Source: Cristatella mucedo | Taxonomy: Eukaryota; Bryozoa; Phylactolaemata; Cristatellidae | DNA: 64,000 bases | Assembly: GCA_009760855.2 (NCBI GenBank) | Contig: WPIO01000035.1 | Coordinates: forward strand, 3,123,001 to 3,187,000 | Reading direction: 5' to 3' | Part shown: positions 24,863-36,221 of the stretch, piece after piece | Layout: each line of letters begins with the position of its first letter | How positions within the stretch are numbered: position 1 is the first letter of the stretch | The notes under the pieces: generated by a model | The model's database searches: none | Seen by the model: the letters and a program-made list of their open reading frames with translations, nothing else | What the model was told of the DNA's origin: nothing | Position numbers and translations under genes: made by a program

Positions 24863-24969
24863 ATATTAATAATAATAATTTGTGTAGTAGCGTCACAAAA
24901 CTCTCTCTTTCTATGCACTTTACAGATGCTGTTAAGGAAGCATGGTCAAATGGTTAGTGGTAGCAAGCC
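24863..24969 (-). mobile_element. LINE B 3' end, antisense, short
   Basis: ATT-repeat tail (ATTAATAATAATAAT at 24865-24880), then the decayed hairpin arm with CTCTCTTTCTATGCACTTTA, then the reverse complement of the 3' region ending near TGGTTAGTGGTAGCA. Confidence 0.65.
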
Positions 24970-25327
24970 CAATTTAAAAATATTATGATAAGAGTGGAGA
25001 TGATTGGAAGATGAGAGAAACCCGGACTCTCCTAACCTGAGTTAATTGATCAGAGAAAGATTTTGGTCTCACTTGATCCAATTTCGAGCTTTGACCTCTA
25101 TGCTCAATCAGTGAAACCTGTAGGATAAAGTTTAAAACTACCAGATCAGAGAAAGAGTATCCTACTTTTTCTAAATCCATCACTGGGTGAGATGGGCCGT
25201 GTTTTTACCATAATCGGAGTCAGTGCGTTTGTAATCGTACGAGTAAAATCGTCGGCAGCTAGAATCAGTGGCACCTCCTCAACGACAACTCATCCGGAAG
25301 TCTCGGCGCCTTGCCTTCTACATATTT
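24970..25327. other. No recognisable gene
   Basis: Nothing seen except a short + strand frame (25192-25383) overlapping the next feature. Confidence 0.4.
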
Positions 25328-25637
25328 CAGTAACTGGTACCGTCTTTGGACCAGCTCACAGTGATCGTCTCAAGGACAGTTAAAACATTCCGCAGCCTTG
25401 CTGGATGCCTTGAGATATGACTAGTTGTGGGTGGTTGTTCAGATGAGACTTCAAGTGCTGGCATTCCTGATGACTCTTCGTGGTGTTTCTACCAAGGTGG
25501 CCTTATCTCATCTATTTTAACACAGCCAGCTGGAAGCACAATATGCTCGACCACAGACGGTACTGGCCAGAATGCACCAAGTTTTCTATGGAAAGCGACA
25601 ATTTCAAGCTGTTGCCACTGATAGACTTCATAAGGTG
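25328..25637 (-). pseudogene. Possible LTR-retroelement pol C-terminus, decayed
   Basis: Read on the - strand, one frame gives YQWQQLEIVAFHRKLGAFWP, then VKIDEIRPPW, a stop at 25488-25490, and in the same frame SRHPARLRNVL before a stop at 25328. A basic/aromatic segment, then a V-I-D-x-I-R-P block, then a polar linker and a PARLR-type end is the usual layout of the integrase C-terminus in Ty3/Gypsy-type elements. No integrase core, protease or LTR is seen nearby, so this is only a suggestion. It might instead be a decayed host exon. Confidence 0.3.
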
Positions 25638-27890
25638 CAAGTGCTACCGTGGCACATTAACTTAGGAACCTATGTAACAGCTCGCCATAGTTGTGGAGAA
25701 ATAGTCTGCATCCTTCAATAACTTCCGAACTTCTTTCAAATCTTGCTGAGTAATATATCAAAGTCAGTTTCTCTATGGTGCTAAAAATGCAGATGACTGA
25801 CAGCTATGAATTCACCAAAGGAGCATTTAGGTAAGGTAAATCAGCTTGGAATTGCTTCTTCGTATTGATACTGGGCTTCCTTAGCAATCGCAGGGAATAA
25901 ACTAATTTTGCAGACCCGGTAGAAGCTATGGTGAATAGTAACAGAACGATGGGCAACATGATTTCGTCCACCATTAAATGCCATATCTTGATTCTAACGT
26001 AGAATAATTCAATTAGAACATTGGGGGTTATTCAGAGGAGCGATAGTATCACTTCACTGAGAATTTAATTGACTTAAACGAAGCTAATAAGGAAGGTAGA
26101 GCAATAACGGGATGAAAGACCACTTAATATAATTGGGGTTAATTCGTGAAAGTTACGTAGGTAAAATTGTAACTATCGAACAACTACTCAATTATAAATC
26201 TGTCCTGTTCATTTCAGTACAGCTTCACAATAAATACGCATTAATTTTGATTCGTTGTTTTTGCTTTGACTCAATGTGAAGAAAAAGAGGCAAATTCATT
26301 TCATTAAGGTATTGGCAATAATAAAAATGTTAATTCATCTCAGAATTGTGTGCCAAAAGCTGGGATTTTCCTAAATAAAGGCTCTTTCAAATACTTTTAA
26401 GGCATGAGAAACAAGTAATTAACCCTTACTATCTAGACGCAAAGATTGTGTTAAATAGTACCCCACCTTCTTTTTTAGCTCTTTCAATTTAGTTGAGAGG
26501 CTATTCGGCTATCCAAACTAAATGGCGGCAGCTCAGCAATAGGGGTTATTACCTCATTGAAGCGGCTGTTGGAACCAGACTATAAGCACCCGCTACTGCT
26601 AGATTCACGGAGAATTCTGAAGCATCCTGCTATACGCTAAACCGATACTCATGCGCATAGCTTGGCTTACGACGCACATAAACGAGCTTTTCACGCTGGT
26701 AGACTTATTACCCGTCGGAGATCATGTTGTAGCTAGCTTCCGTGGTGAAGCCCCTCATTCGCTCATTACCTTTTACTTACTCTGCTCAACTTCCGATCAC
26801 AGTGCGATACAGCAACAGCCCACGATATTCTATGGGACCTTAACGTTAATGCAGTTTGCTTGTTTTATAAACCACACTACGAACCACAGCAGGTGATTCA
26901 ATTTCTTCTCGGAAAATTATATTCTTCGTATGTTGAATATGTTTTACCTAGAACACTGTAAGTATGAAACAGTTTTTAAGCATGCACCTCTCACACGGTG
27001 TAGACGTGGCGGCTTCATTGCATGTCAGCCGTCCGTCAGCTCGACTTGAAGCTTTAGCTTTGAGCCTAAGTAGGCAAACCGAGGCCCAAAAATCCCCTCA
27101 ATAGTTCTTCGATTACCGCGGTAAGCAAAGATGGGTAGTGCAGCAGTGTTTTTTCTGCAAGCAATTTTTGAACACTACAAAAATGTCAAGATCAATATCC
27201 GGCTACCCTGAGGCGAGTCATCTGGGTTACAACCCAGAACGCTCACTGCGTCGACAATGCTGGCCAAGTAATCAAAGGCAGCCGGGCTACAGGGAAGAGA
27301 GAGAGAGAGAGTGAGAGGATGTTTACTGAAGGCGCCACCAGACAAAGGCAAAAAGAAGACGCTACCTCCACTTCTTTGTTTCCGCGGCGTCGCCTTAAAA
27401 GATTGCTGAGGTAGCTGCCCCTGTTTAAATAAGTGCAGCCAGCCACAATGCTCATAACAGCAGAATTTACTGTGGCACGACAAAGTGGTTTAGCATTCAT
27501 ACTTCAGTTATTTCGGCAGACGTCGTATCTGAACACTCCCAGAACAACTCTTCCACCGGAAACGTGACTATGCGAGAAAGCGGAACTAAGGATATGGCTG
27601 TCGAAATAGAGTCACTAGATGATACAGAAGCTGTCGATGAAGATCGAAGAAGAATCGAAGGATCTGGGCTGAATGATGAAGGAGAAGCTCTCACACGGGA
27701 CCAGCTACGAGAGCAGCTAGTGCTTTAGCTTGGTCGAGAAAACGTCGCTTAGCCACTCAACCGGCTAAGTTCAAAGCAAATGATGTTTTAGCCTGGTTCA
27801 AATGCATCTCGTTCATTTTGGTCAGCGATCCCCTGGCGCGGATGCGGCTACAACGTTTTCTATGGCAGGCTTGTACCAAACTTCGCCTTG
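25638..27890. other. No recognisable gene
   Basis: AT-rich, with a short GA run at 27296-27318. Frames are under 103 codons and without motifs. Confidence 0.4.
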
Positions 27891-27935
27891 CCTCCTCCTC
27901 CTCCTCCTCCTCCTCCTCCTCCTCCTCCTCCTCCT
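27891..27935. repeat. (CCT)n microsatellite
   Basis: About fifteen perfect CTC/CCT units in a row. Confidence 0.97.
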
Positions 27936-28489
27936 TTAACAGCGTGCAGACAGGCTGATTAAACTCTCTGGCCTTTTTTCCGCAGTTTTCAGATGCATCT
28001 TCGTGAATTTCACCTCACCTTGCAGAGGGCGATACTGGATTTCCCGCTGCAGCCGACAGCCTTCTAGACGCAGGTATGTGAGAGCGAACGCTACACCTAA
28101 GTTACTACTGTAGCGCCTGACCAGCCTCACAAATGGGCCTTATGCAGCACCGTTACGTACATGAGCCCGGACTTTAGAAAAGCTGTTTTCAACACGGTAG
28201 CCAGCCCTCAAACTTCTCAAAGCTCGCAGCTCTCATTTGTGCTGACATCTTTGCTTCAGTTTGAAAGTACGGCGCCCTAAAACAATTTTTTTCTTTTTTT
28301 AGTGTTTAGCCGCCGCCGGCATAACTTCTTCTATCGATCTAATATCTACTTATTCTTAGCCTTTCTTTGATGGGCTCGCTCAGCTAGTATCCACTAGTAT
28401 CGTCTTCAAGGACCTGCACTTCTATTCTGAGAGTCTGCTAGCGGAGGCCTCAGAAGCCGTTCATTCATAACATTTGGTGACTAAAAATA
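27936..28489. other. No recognisable gene
   Basis: Nothing seen. Confidence 0.45.
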
Positions 28490-28551
28490 TGGATGTAAGC
28501 GCCTGAATAGAGGTTAAGTTCTCTTGGGGCGCTATATAAGTGAATTACATT
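28490..28551 (+). mobile_element. SINE-1-type 3' tail with perfect hairpin
   Basis: AGCGCC (28498-28503) and GGCGCT flank AGAG/CTCT around a TTAAG loop, followed by ATATAAGTGAATTACATTTG. It matches the tail of SINE-1 at 8211-8266 more closely than that of LINE B. No tRNA-like head can be found upstream, so it is 5'-truncated. Confidence 0.65.
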
Positions 28552-29589
28552 TGTTTATAGATCTTTGCTGAAAATAGCTGTAAGCCCTCTTTTCCCAATC
28601 GTGCTGCTATAAAGCATCGCGACTGAAACTTAGTTTCTTAGTATTGGATGAGTTATGCTATATACTGATCGCGGAAAGGAGTGCTTAGAAATTGTAGCAG
28701 TTTCTACTTGGAGTTTTTAGAATTCACGAGGGTTGTAGCTTAGCGAAGCCATGTGAATCATGCTGCATTGCTTTACCTAGGCTGAACATTTTTGTCATGG
28801 CATTCTTGTCAAAAACACAAGTAAATTTTATTTCCGGAATAATAATATGACCAGCATAGCGAGCTCTAACTAAATGCATATCCCTAAAAGCTTCAGAGAT
28901 ACCATAAGACGGCATGAGGATTTTTTATGAATACTACTATCTTGAATACAGAATTATTTTTGACGTCTAAAGCAAAACTTAGCAACATCTGAAGTAAATA
29001 CAAATTTTAACCAGAAGCCAGCGGAGAGTATTGTTGCAGCTAAAATGAAGTCGAAAGATAAGTTTTCCAAAGAGTGAAGCAGAAATTAACCTAAAGCTAT
29101 TTATCTAAATAAGTGGCACGAGGGAAAATGCGATCGATGTATGACAGCTGCATGCAATATTTGTAGCGGAATTTTCTTCTATCGTGGACTTTAATACCTG
29201 GCTTGGGACGCCACTGGATTTCGGAAGCCACTTTGGAAGTCCAATTTTACCGATGTGTATGAGCAATGGATCCAAGTGCCTGGTTTATTAGCCTAGACTG
29301 ATTGCGAAATGAACGTACGAACACTTTTTTCAATGGCTCTAATTGCCGTTGCAGAATCTGTACCTGTGGTAACTTACTATCAGAGTGCTACTCAGTATCC
29401 TTTGATGGTGACTACTTCATGAGTCGCGTGAATGCTGCAAACTAGCGATAAGCATCCTTTGAAGTATTTTCTTTTAGCCGTGACTTTTTTCCATGAGGTG
29501 ACAGAGCCAATTGTCATAGGTCGGAGTATTTTTATGATGAAGATTACTTCTTTGTCTCGGTAATTCTTTTTTAAGAATTTTCTTCGCAT
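28552..29589. other. No recognisable gene
   Basis: Nothing seen. Confidence 0.45.
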
Positions 29590-29800
29590 GTAATAAGTAA
29601 TGTAATGCTTCTAAGTATAGCTCCACAAAGCCATAAATACTTTGCAAGTATTATGCAGGTGAGTTTTTTTATAGCGCATTCACAGCCTACATGGTTTTCG
29701 GTACGCATTCAGTATCCAACAGACTTCATTTCACGTAACAAAGAGAAGTGGAAAGCGTAGCCGTTTCAGGAGTGCAGTTGAGGTAATGTGTAGCATGAAA
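29590..29800 (-). mobile_element. LINE A 3' end, antisense, diverged
   Basis: Reverse complement of the family A terminus: TGTAATG tail, AGCTCCACAAAGCCATAAAT, ATTCACAGCCTA, GGTACGCATTCAGTATCCAA and CAACAGACTTCATTTCACGT. The order agrees with 7530 back to 7340. Confidence 0.75.
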
Positions 29801-30484
29801 GTAGCATCTGTGGACTGCTAGAAAGGATGTGCCATAGTGGCTAGCAGGAGAGTAGTTGCCTGCAGTCCTATGTAATTACTGGATTAGCGTGTTTTCAAAT
29901 GCCATTGTTAAAAAGTATTGGTACTATTTCAGGTAGCTCAATTGTTCATCGAATTTGAAAACTCTGAAAGTGAATGCTTGCTCAGGTCAGCGTATTCTTG
30001 GACTTTCTCTACGACACCGGACAGTGTCTTACTGCGTAAAGATAGCACTAAATTGGTTAGAAAATTCCCTAGACGAACAAAATAATTAGCAGTCGCAATT
30101 GATTTTGAAATGACTCTTTTAGGTTTTCGCCTTCTTGCTTTATGTTCGCTATTCGTCTTTCAGTGTTGACATGATTTTTTTTATTTTCGGTGGCTTGGGA
30201 GAGGAAGCAGAAGCCAGCTCCAGCTCCAGGCGGCTTTGCGCCCTTCCCCTTAGTGTACGCTAAGTGCTGACGATCCAAAAGGCTGGGAAGCCTCGTTAAA
30301 GAGCAGCTCGATGTCACGACGCCAGTCAGCAATTACAAAGAAGGGTCGACAACTTACCAAACTGATTCTAATAAGGCATCGGTAACTGTCAAGCAGCAAT
30401 CAGCACACACGTTTGAATAAGCGGCGAGGTCTTAATTATTTATGTAGCATCTATAGTTCCGTCAGGTTTCTTGTGCTAAAACAA
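29801..30484. other. No recognisable gene
   Basis: Nothing seen. Confidence 0.45.
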
Positions 30485-30655
30485 TGCTAACTGATTCAGC
30501 CTCCTCTTTTAATAGCGACGGAAGAACCTTTACGATATCGCCGCCGCTTGCAGCGGCGATAAAGGATCGCCCACCACCGGATTCAAAACCACGACCTCGG
30601 AGCCGAGGTCGTGACTAGCAACCGCCTTACCTATTGAGCCATCTGTATAATTGTC
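30485..30655 (-). mobile_element. SINE-2 copy, antisense, complete-looking
   Basis: The reverse complement aligns along its length with the copy at 35040-35215: GATGGCTCAATAGGTAAGGC (A-box half), CGACCTCGG, a B-box-like GGTTTTGAATCC, GGGCGATCCTTTATCG, CTGCAAGCGGCGGCGAT, TTCTTCCGTCGCTAT, GAGGCTGAATCAG. The first part is tRNA-derived; the second is a conserved body with no LINE tail that I recognise. Confidence 0.75.
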
Positions 30656-33600
30656 TGTTGTGCTATACGTGACGATGACAGGTTCAATTTAAGGAAATGA
30701 ATTATTTTAAAGAAGGTATTCTAAATCCGTCAGATTATGCTAGCATTGTTATTAGTGGTTCCTGAAATATGATAATTAGGATCCGCATGTCTTATGTTAA
30801 CGACGTAGACCTAGTTGCCGGCGCGGTGCACAAGTACCTTTACGCGGCTCTATAATGAACAAATTCGATTTCAGTAAATGCGTATCTGCAAGAACAAACG
30901 CCTATTACGTGTCCGTTATTTTTGGCAAATAACATTTACTCATGCATCGCTTTGGTAAGTTCTGAACGCTACCCATTACAATATAGGACTGAGTGGCGGT
31001 GTAGTTTCTTCATCAGGAAATACGTATCGGTGCTAGAGCATTATTAGGCACTCGATTGAGCGATTTAAGCGCAGCGTATGCAGTACATGTGTATGCAGCG
31101 TTGTTAGCAGCAATATTTGACGCACGCAATCTTACGACAATGCAACGCTGCTTATCTAAAGATCCCTTTCTCTTATTAAATATAACTTATCGTTGCACGC
31201 ATCTAAGCAGGTTGACAATAAAGACAAATTAAAGTTGTGCAGGCATTATATTAACTCCAAAGTCGGTCATAACCAATAACTTTAAATCATCGAAGATTGG
31301 AGGTTCACTGATTCTCGGAACCTTACTCAAATTCGTGCAGTTTAATGTTCAATATGTAATTGAAAATACGATTAAAGGCCATCAAACTAATTAACTATGA
31401 AGATAGTTTAGGTACTATAGATGGATTTTCTTTTTTTACTTAATCTTCAATTAGGCTTAGAGCCTTCGTAGACTTGGACTTATTTACAAAATTTAGAAAC
31501 CCGCCACGAGCTATACATGCTACGCTCGCTGCACTCGCTTTCCCTGACCTCAGTCAGCTCAGAGAAAAGTAGTTACCTGCTGTATTACTAAAACCTTGCG
31601 GTGAATTCTCGGCGCTGCTTTCAAATGCCACTCGATTGAACAATGGCTGCTGGACTGCGTAATCTAGCTGCTCAAGTAACGCAGTACGGTCGCTGCCGTT
31701 CATTTGAAAGCTGCATGCAAGATCAGCATGGTTCGCGCTCAAATCATAAACTCAGCACTTCGATCTAAATCATCGGCAGAGATTGAGGGAACGGCTAGAG
31801 GATAGAGCGATGCTCGCATACATTAGGACCTAGAAAAAAATTAGTTGTCTCTTGCGCCCACGAAGGCTAGCTGAGCCTCTGTGGCTACGTGGCTGAGCCT
31901 ACGAAGCACCTTAAGAGAACCGCTCCACGTAGAGTGGTCTTCTGTCAAGTATTCCTAACTCGCACAATGTGCAGCATCACGATGCTTTTGAGGAGCTTCG
32001 CCCATCAGAAAACGCACTTCGTTTCACTGCTTGCGCTGCTGATTTGAATTGAAGGCTTTACATTTTGACTGGCACCCCAAAAGGATTGCCTGCACTGTTA
32101 AAAACTCCACACGTTCTGCATTCGCTTCTGCGAAGCATCTCCAGTCACGCGGCCGAGAGGTCTGCGTAGCCGCGACGGAGCAGCGAGCGCTCCCTCGCAG
32201 CATCGCCGCCGCAGCAGCCGCCCTTGTCCGCTTTCAAGCAGTTGGATCAGGCTAGCTTAGAAAAGCAATCCTCTGCTCAGTGAGTCCGTACATTGGCAAC
32301 GACGCCCTAACCGGACTTGTTTAACTTTCTGTTCTTCCTTAAGGTCTTCCTGATTGTGCTACACAATGCTTACAGACGATGAAAACTTTGAAGCAAGGCT
32401 TGCCTGCCGCGAAGCTTTAATTTCTCCTAGCTCTTCGCTGGCCCATCATGTAGAAGCGCATTGAATCTGATATCTTTTGAACCTATTGTACCTTCTCTTA
32501 ATCTTTCTCCTGCCTTTCTACCTAAACTGCTGTCCCCTTTGTCTCGATTCGTTTCTCTTCTTTTAACTGACATTGGTTTCATCCTTGATCGATCATTTTG
32601 TGTACGCCTAAAGCCTGGAAATTAGCTAACCTCGTGCTATCTAGGACGACCCTTAAACTCACCTGCTGTTCACTGCACATGGTCGGCGCATGGAAATTCT
32701 CTCAGCGTGCTTATCTCTCAATCAATTACGCAAGTTATTATCAGCATTCAGTTGATGAGCTGTCTATTAGCTGTATTTAAGCAGCCATTTCAACTGGGCG
32801 CTGTGAAATATGTTTAATGGTAAAAACATAATATTATTGGATTGATGGTCGCGAGAGCCGAGCAAATCTCGAGCCCTTCCAACTGCTGTAATGAATTACA
32901 AATAAAAGAAAAATATTACCTGATTCAATTAACCTTGTCTATAGTCCGTCAGCTGAGCCACCGGTGCTGTCCCTTGCACTTGCGGTGGACATTAAAAGAT
33001 TATCTGACGCATGAGTCCGACGTACGGCCCAGGTCGTCAGCTGCGGGCACCACAGCCCTGGGCTACGACCCAGGGGAACCCCGTTGCATGGAGCTTGCGC
33101 CGGCCGCAAGTGCTCTTTTTAATTGTGCATGACGTAGTTCCTCTTGCCGAAGGCTGCATCATGGCTGCGCCTTTCATCGAGTCGATAATTATCTTTTTGG
33201 AGGGTCAGTCAAGCCTTCTGGAGCAGCTGAGAAAGCTTCCCGTGGGTCTCGTCCGTCAGCCCGTCTGCTATTGATCATGTCTAGGCGGCCTCATAAGATT
33301 CATCTGCAATGTTATACTACGAGCTCCCTATTTGTACTTCCCTTGGCACACTTTTTGCTCTCGATCCTTGTTTGGTGAGCTAATGTAGAGGCCAGGTAGC
33401 CTAAATCCAACCCACCGGCGAGTCGATCGCGGCAGGAATCAGCGTACAGCTAAGCTATCATGCATCTCAGCTAGGAGTGGTGCCACCAACTGGCTGGCTC
33501 GAGTGTCGGAATGTGGGAGGACGTGATGACGTGGTCAATGTCGAGCTCCGCTTAGGAGACGCTCGACGGCACAAGCTATTGCGCCATTCCCAGCATTTGT

Positions 33601-34880
33601 GGGGAGCCGCTACCCAGCGGTGAGTATCGGGACACACACATATGCGAAGGACGAACTATCTGCTACACATTTGAACAGTTGAAAAATGCAAATGCTCGGG
33701 GGTTTTTCAGGCTTGACGTCTATTGCGCCGAATTGCGCACACTCCCAACAAATGACTTTGGATTTGCGTGGATGTGGTAGCCTAAATCGTTTATCGTTAG
33801 CCTAAATCATCAGACATCACCGTAGCTGTCTAAAAATGAATGCAAGCAGCTGAAATACGTACGTTAATTAAAGGAATTTGGAGAACAAAGCGATGGAGTC
33901 TTGACGATAAAAGTATCCATTCGACAATTAGGCCTGCAAAGTTACTTCAGAAATTCAACGACCCAAAAGGCTGCACACACAAGATGACGTCAGCACATCA
34001 ATGGTTCTGTATGCCTCTATTATTTGAGTATCAGAAACCAGCACGAATCGATGCTTCCCTTGAATGCGATTCGTTCATTTAGTGACCACCTGTTCTTCCT
34101 GCTTGCGATGCATCAAAACCAAGCCGACAGGCAACGCCTAGCTCCCACGCTTTTGCTGCAGCATCCGACTAATCAATTAGCATCCATTTTCAGCTGCAAT
34201 CGCAACCTATAGTACATTCGGAATGAGGCGGGTGGCCTGAGGCAGCGAACAGACGTTTCTCTAGATTGAATGATCGTGAAAGCCTCGAATCTTTGCTACC
34301 TTTCTATGCCATCTTCTTGGCTTTTCGTCTGCTCGTTCCTACATCTGCTCTTCGGCCTTCCCATCCTCAGTTTGGCCAATTGAAAGCATACATAGTATGT
34401 CATTGTGGCTGAGCGTGACTCTTCCTGCCTTTTTTTGTAGAATGCACTGTCTGCCTTGCCTCCTGTTGCATCTTTCCACACTCGAGTCTCTGACCTTGCC
34501 ATCTCTCGTTGGGCCAGGCATTTTCCGGGAATTTCTCTTCACTCCTCTCTGCTTTCTGTGCTTTTGGCTACATGTCTGTGTTTCGTGTGAGTATTTGCTG
34601 CTGTCAATTTATATTTGTGCACGCTATCGAGATATATGCCAGAACAAAGAACTTCGACAGCTCTTTTTACCTATCCATTTACGAAAACCTATACATATCT
34701 ATCTATCAATATACCTGTTAATCCAGTTAGCTAGCTCGCTGCCTTCATTACCACCTCTCCTCTTCTCTTTACCTCTCTTTTCTCTCCCTCTCTTTTCTCT
34801 GTACCTCTAGGTGATTTTACTTCTCATGTTCTACATTCCTATTGGCCGCTGTCACTTTTTTCTGTGTCCATCTCGTTGGG
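30656..34880. other. No supported gene
   Basis: Over 4 kb with short frames only. GC rises locally at 32100-32260 and 32990-33280 with Ala- and Pro-rich frames lacking motifs. The word AGCCTAAATC recurs at 33407, 33779 and 33800. A CCTCT/TCTCT-rich low-complexity stretch lies at 34745-34815. Confidence 0.4.
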
Positions 34881-34988
34881 TCTACATTCATTACCTCTAC
34901 ATCCATCACCTCTACATCCATCACCTCTACATTTATCACCTCTACATCCATCACCTCTACATCCACCACCTATACATCCATCAGCTCT
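34881..34988. repeat. 15-base minisatellite
   Basis: About seven tandem units of ACCTCTACATCCATC with scattered substitutions. Because the unit is a multiple of three it keeps all frames open, giving a YIHHL pentapeptide repeat in one frame and a Thr/Ser repeat in another. No start, splice or codon evidence suggests translation. Confidence 0.92.
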
Positions 34989-35039
34989 CGGTCTATCTCG
35001 GCGTCTGTTGCTGCCAGGTCCGTAGACGTCGTTTTGGTA

Positions 35040-35215
35040 AGCCGCGATGGCATACTAGGTAAGGCGGCTGCTTTCAAGACCTCGGTCCCGAGGTCGTGGG
35101 TTCGATTCCTGCGGTTGGCAATCCTTTATCGTTACTGCAAGCGGTGGTGATAGCCGTCAAGGCTCTTCTGTCGCTATACAAAAAGAGGCTGTTTAATCAG
35201 CTAGGATATTTTTTT
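35040..35215 (+). mobile_element. SINE-2 reference copy (tRNA-derived)
   Basis: The A-box-like region is TGGCATACTAGGTAAGG (35048-35064), and a good B box GGTTCGATTCC lies at 35099-35109, separated by a short stem (GACCTCGGTCCCGAGGTC). The body runs AATCCTTTATCG, CTGCAAGCGGTGGTGATAGC, GGCTCTTCTGTCGCTATA, AAAGAGGCTG, AATCAGCTAG. It is non-coding and probably transcribed by polymerase III when active. Three more copies occur in the window. Confidence 0.8.
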
Positions 35216-35439
35216 GCTATGGCACTTTCCTTACATGCAGAGGCTGTAACTATTTGGCTTTGCTACGCCCCATTTAAATGGTCCCTTTTAAGTCCTTAAA
35301 TTTCTTGGGGGTTGCCGAGCTTTCAGACAAAGTCTACCCAACGTAGACAGAATCTTTGAAAAAATATTCGCCCAGCTGCGGGTCACCGCCACGCCGGCTT
35401 GCAGCTCGCAGCACGCGCACAGCTTCAAGAGGAGGGAGC

Positions 35440-35634
35440 AAAACTAGGTGAGAGTGTCTGGCAGCACAAAACAAAACTAGGTGAGAGTGTCTGGCAGCAC
35501 AGAACAAAACTAGGTGAGAGTATCTGGCAGCACAAAACTAGGTGAGAGTGTCTGGCAGCACAGCACAAAACTATGTGAGTGTTTGGTAGCACAGGAAAAA
35601 ACTAGGTGAGAGTGGCTTGCACTACAGCAAGGCT
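35440..35634 (+). repeat. 33-base minisatellite with splice-donor-like units
   Basis: Six tandem units starting at 35440, 35473, 35506, 35534, 35567 and 35598. The common core is AAAACTAGGTGAGAGTGTCT followed by GGCAGCACA. Unit lengths are 33, 33, 28, 33 and 31 bases. Each unit except the fifth contains AG/GTGAG, close to the 5' splice-site consensus. It is followed directly by a region without recognised genes and by another SINE-2. Confidence 0.92.
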
Positions 35635-35864
35635 TCTTCGCCGCCGGTAAGTACAACTTAGCTTTGAGGGGCTCTGTGTCTGATTAATTCTGCATTGCTG
35701 TGCAGGGCATCATTTTGAGCGAAATTATTTCCCCAATCCATCAAAGGATGTTATGGTCACATCCGTACCCTATCATGCATAATTTCCAAGATTCTTTAGG
35801 ACGTCTCGCACACTTTACTGGAGCTGCTTCAATACAGCCGGTAGTATCGTACGGGTGGACGAGG

Positions 35865-36030
35865 GCTCTTACTGAGCCAGGATAGTCCAGGAGGTAGGCT
35901 GCTCGCCGCTCAGTTCGAATCCAGCTGTAGGCGATTCTGTATTGGCGAACTGCTGCAAGCGGTGGCAATAGCCGTTTAGGCTCTTCTGCCGTTGAGCAAA
36001 TGAGGCTGTGAAATCAGCTAATATTTTGTT
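35865..36030 (+). mobile_element. SINE-2 copy
   Basis: B box AGTTCGAATCC (35912-35922), preceded by an A-box-like CAGGAGGTAGGC, then the SINE-2 body with CTGCAAGCGGTGGCAATAGC, TAGGCTCTTCTGCCG, TGAGGCTGTGAAATCAGCTA. It lies about 0.8 kb downstream of the 35040 copy in the same orientation. Confidence 0.78.
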
Positions 36031-36104
36031 TGGCTAGTTTATACTGCGGTCACGAACCAGTTGTGACGTAACTTCCGGTGCGTTGCGGTTCTATCCTCTC
36101 TGGG

Positions 36105-36221
36105 TGTATGTACCAAAAGCCGCTTGGGCTGTGAGTGCACTAGACAAAACTCTCCCGCGTAACACCCACATAGTGTTTGCGGCTGTGTGGAGCTACAGGC
36201 TGAGATACGTTACGTTACATC
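36105..36221 (+). mobile_element. LINE A 3' end, short
   Basis: Matches 7400-7525: GTACCAAAAGCCGCTTGGGC, CTGTGAGTGCAC, CGTAACACCCACATAG, GGAGCTACAGGCTGAGATAC, then GTTACGTTACATC. It is 5'-truncated close to the end. Confidence 0.85.

Noticed and set aside
35048-35112. Functional tRNA gene in the SINE-2 head
   Set aside because: The same head plus body occurs four times with variable boxes and no acceptor stem, so it is a repeat.
35440-35634. CRISPR-like array
   Set aside because: Units are directly tandem with no unique spacers, have variable length, and lie in animal DNA.
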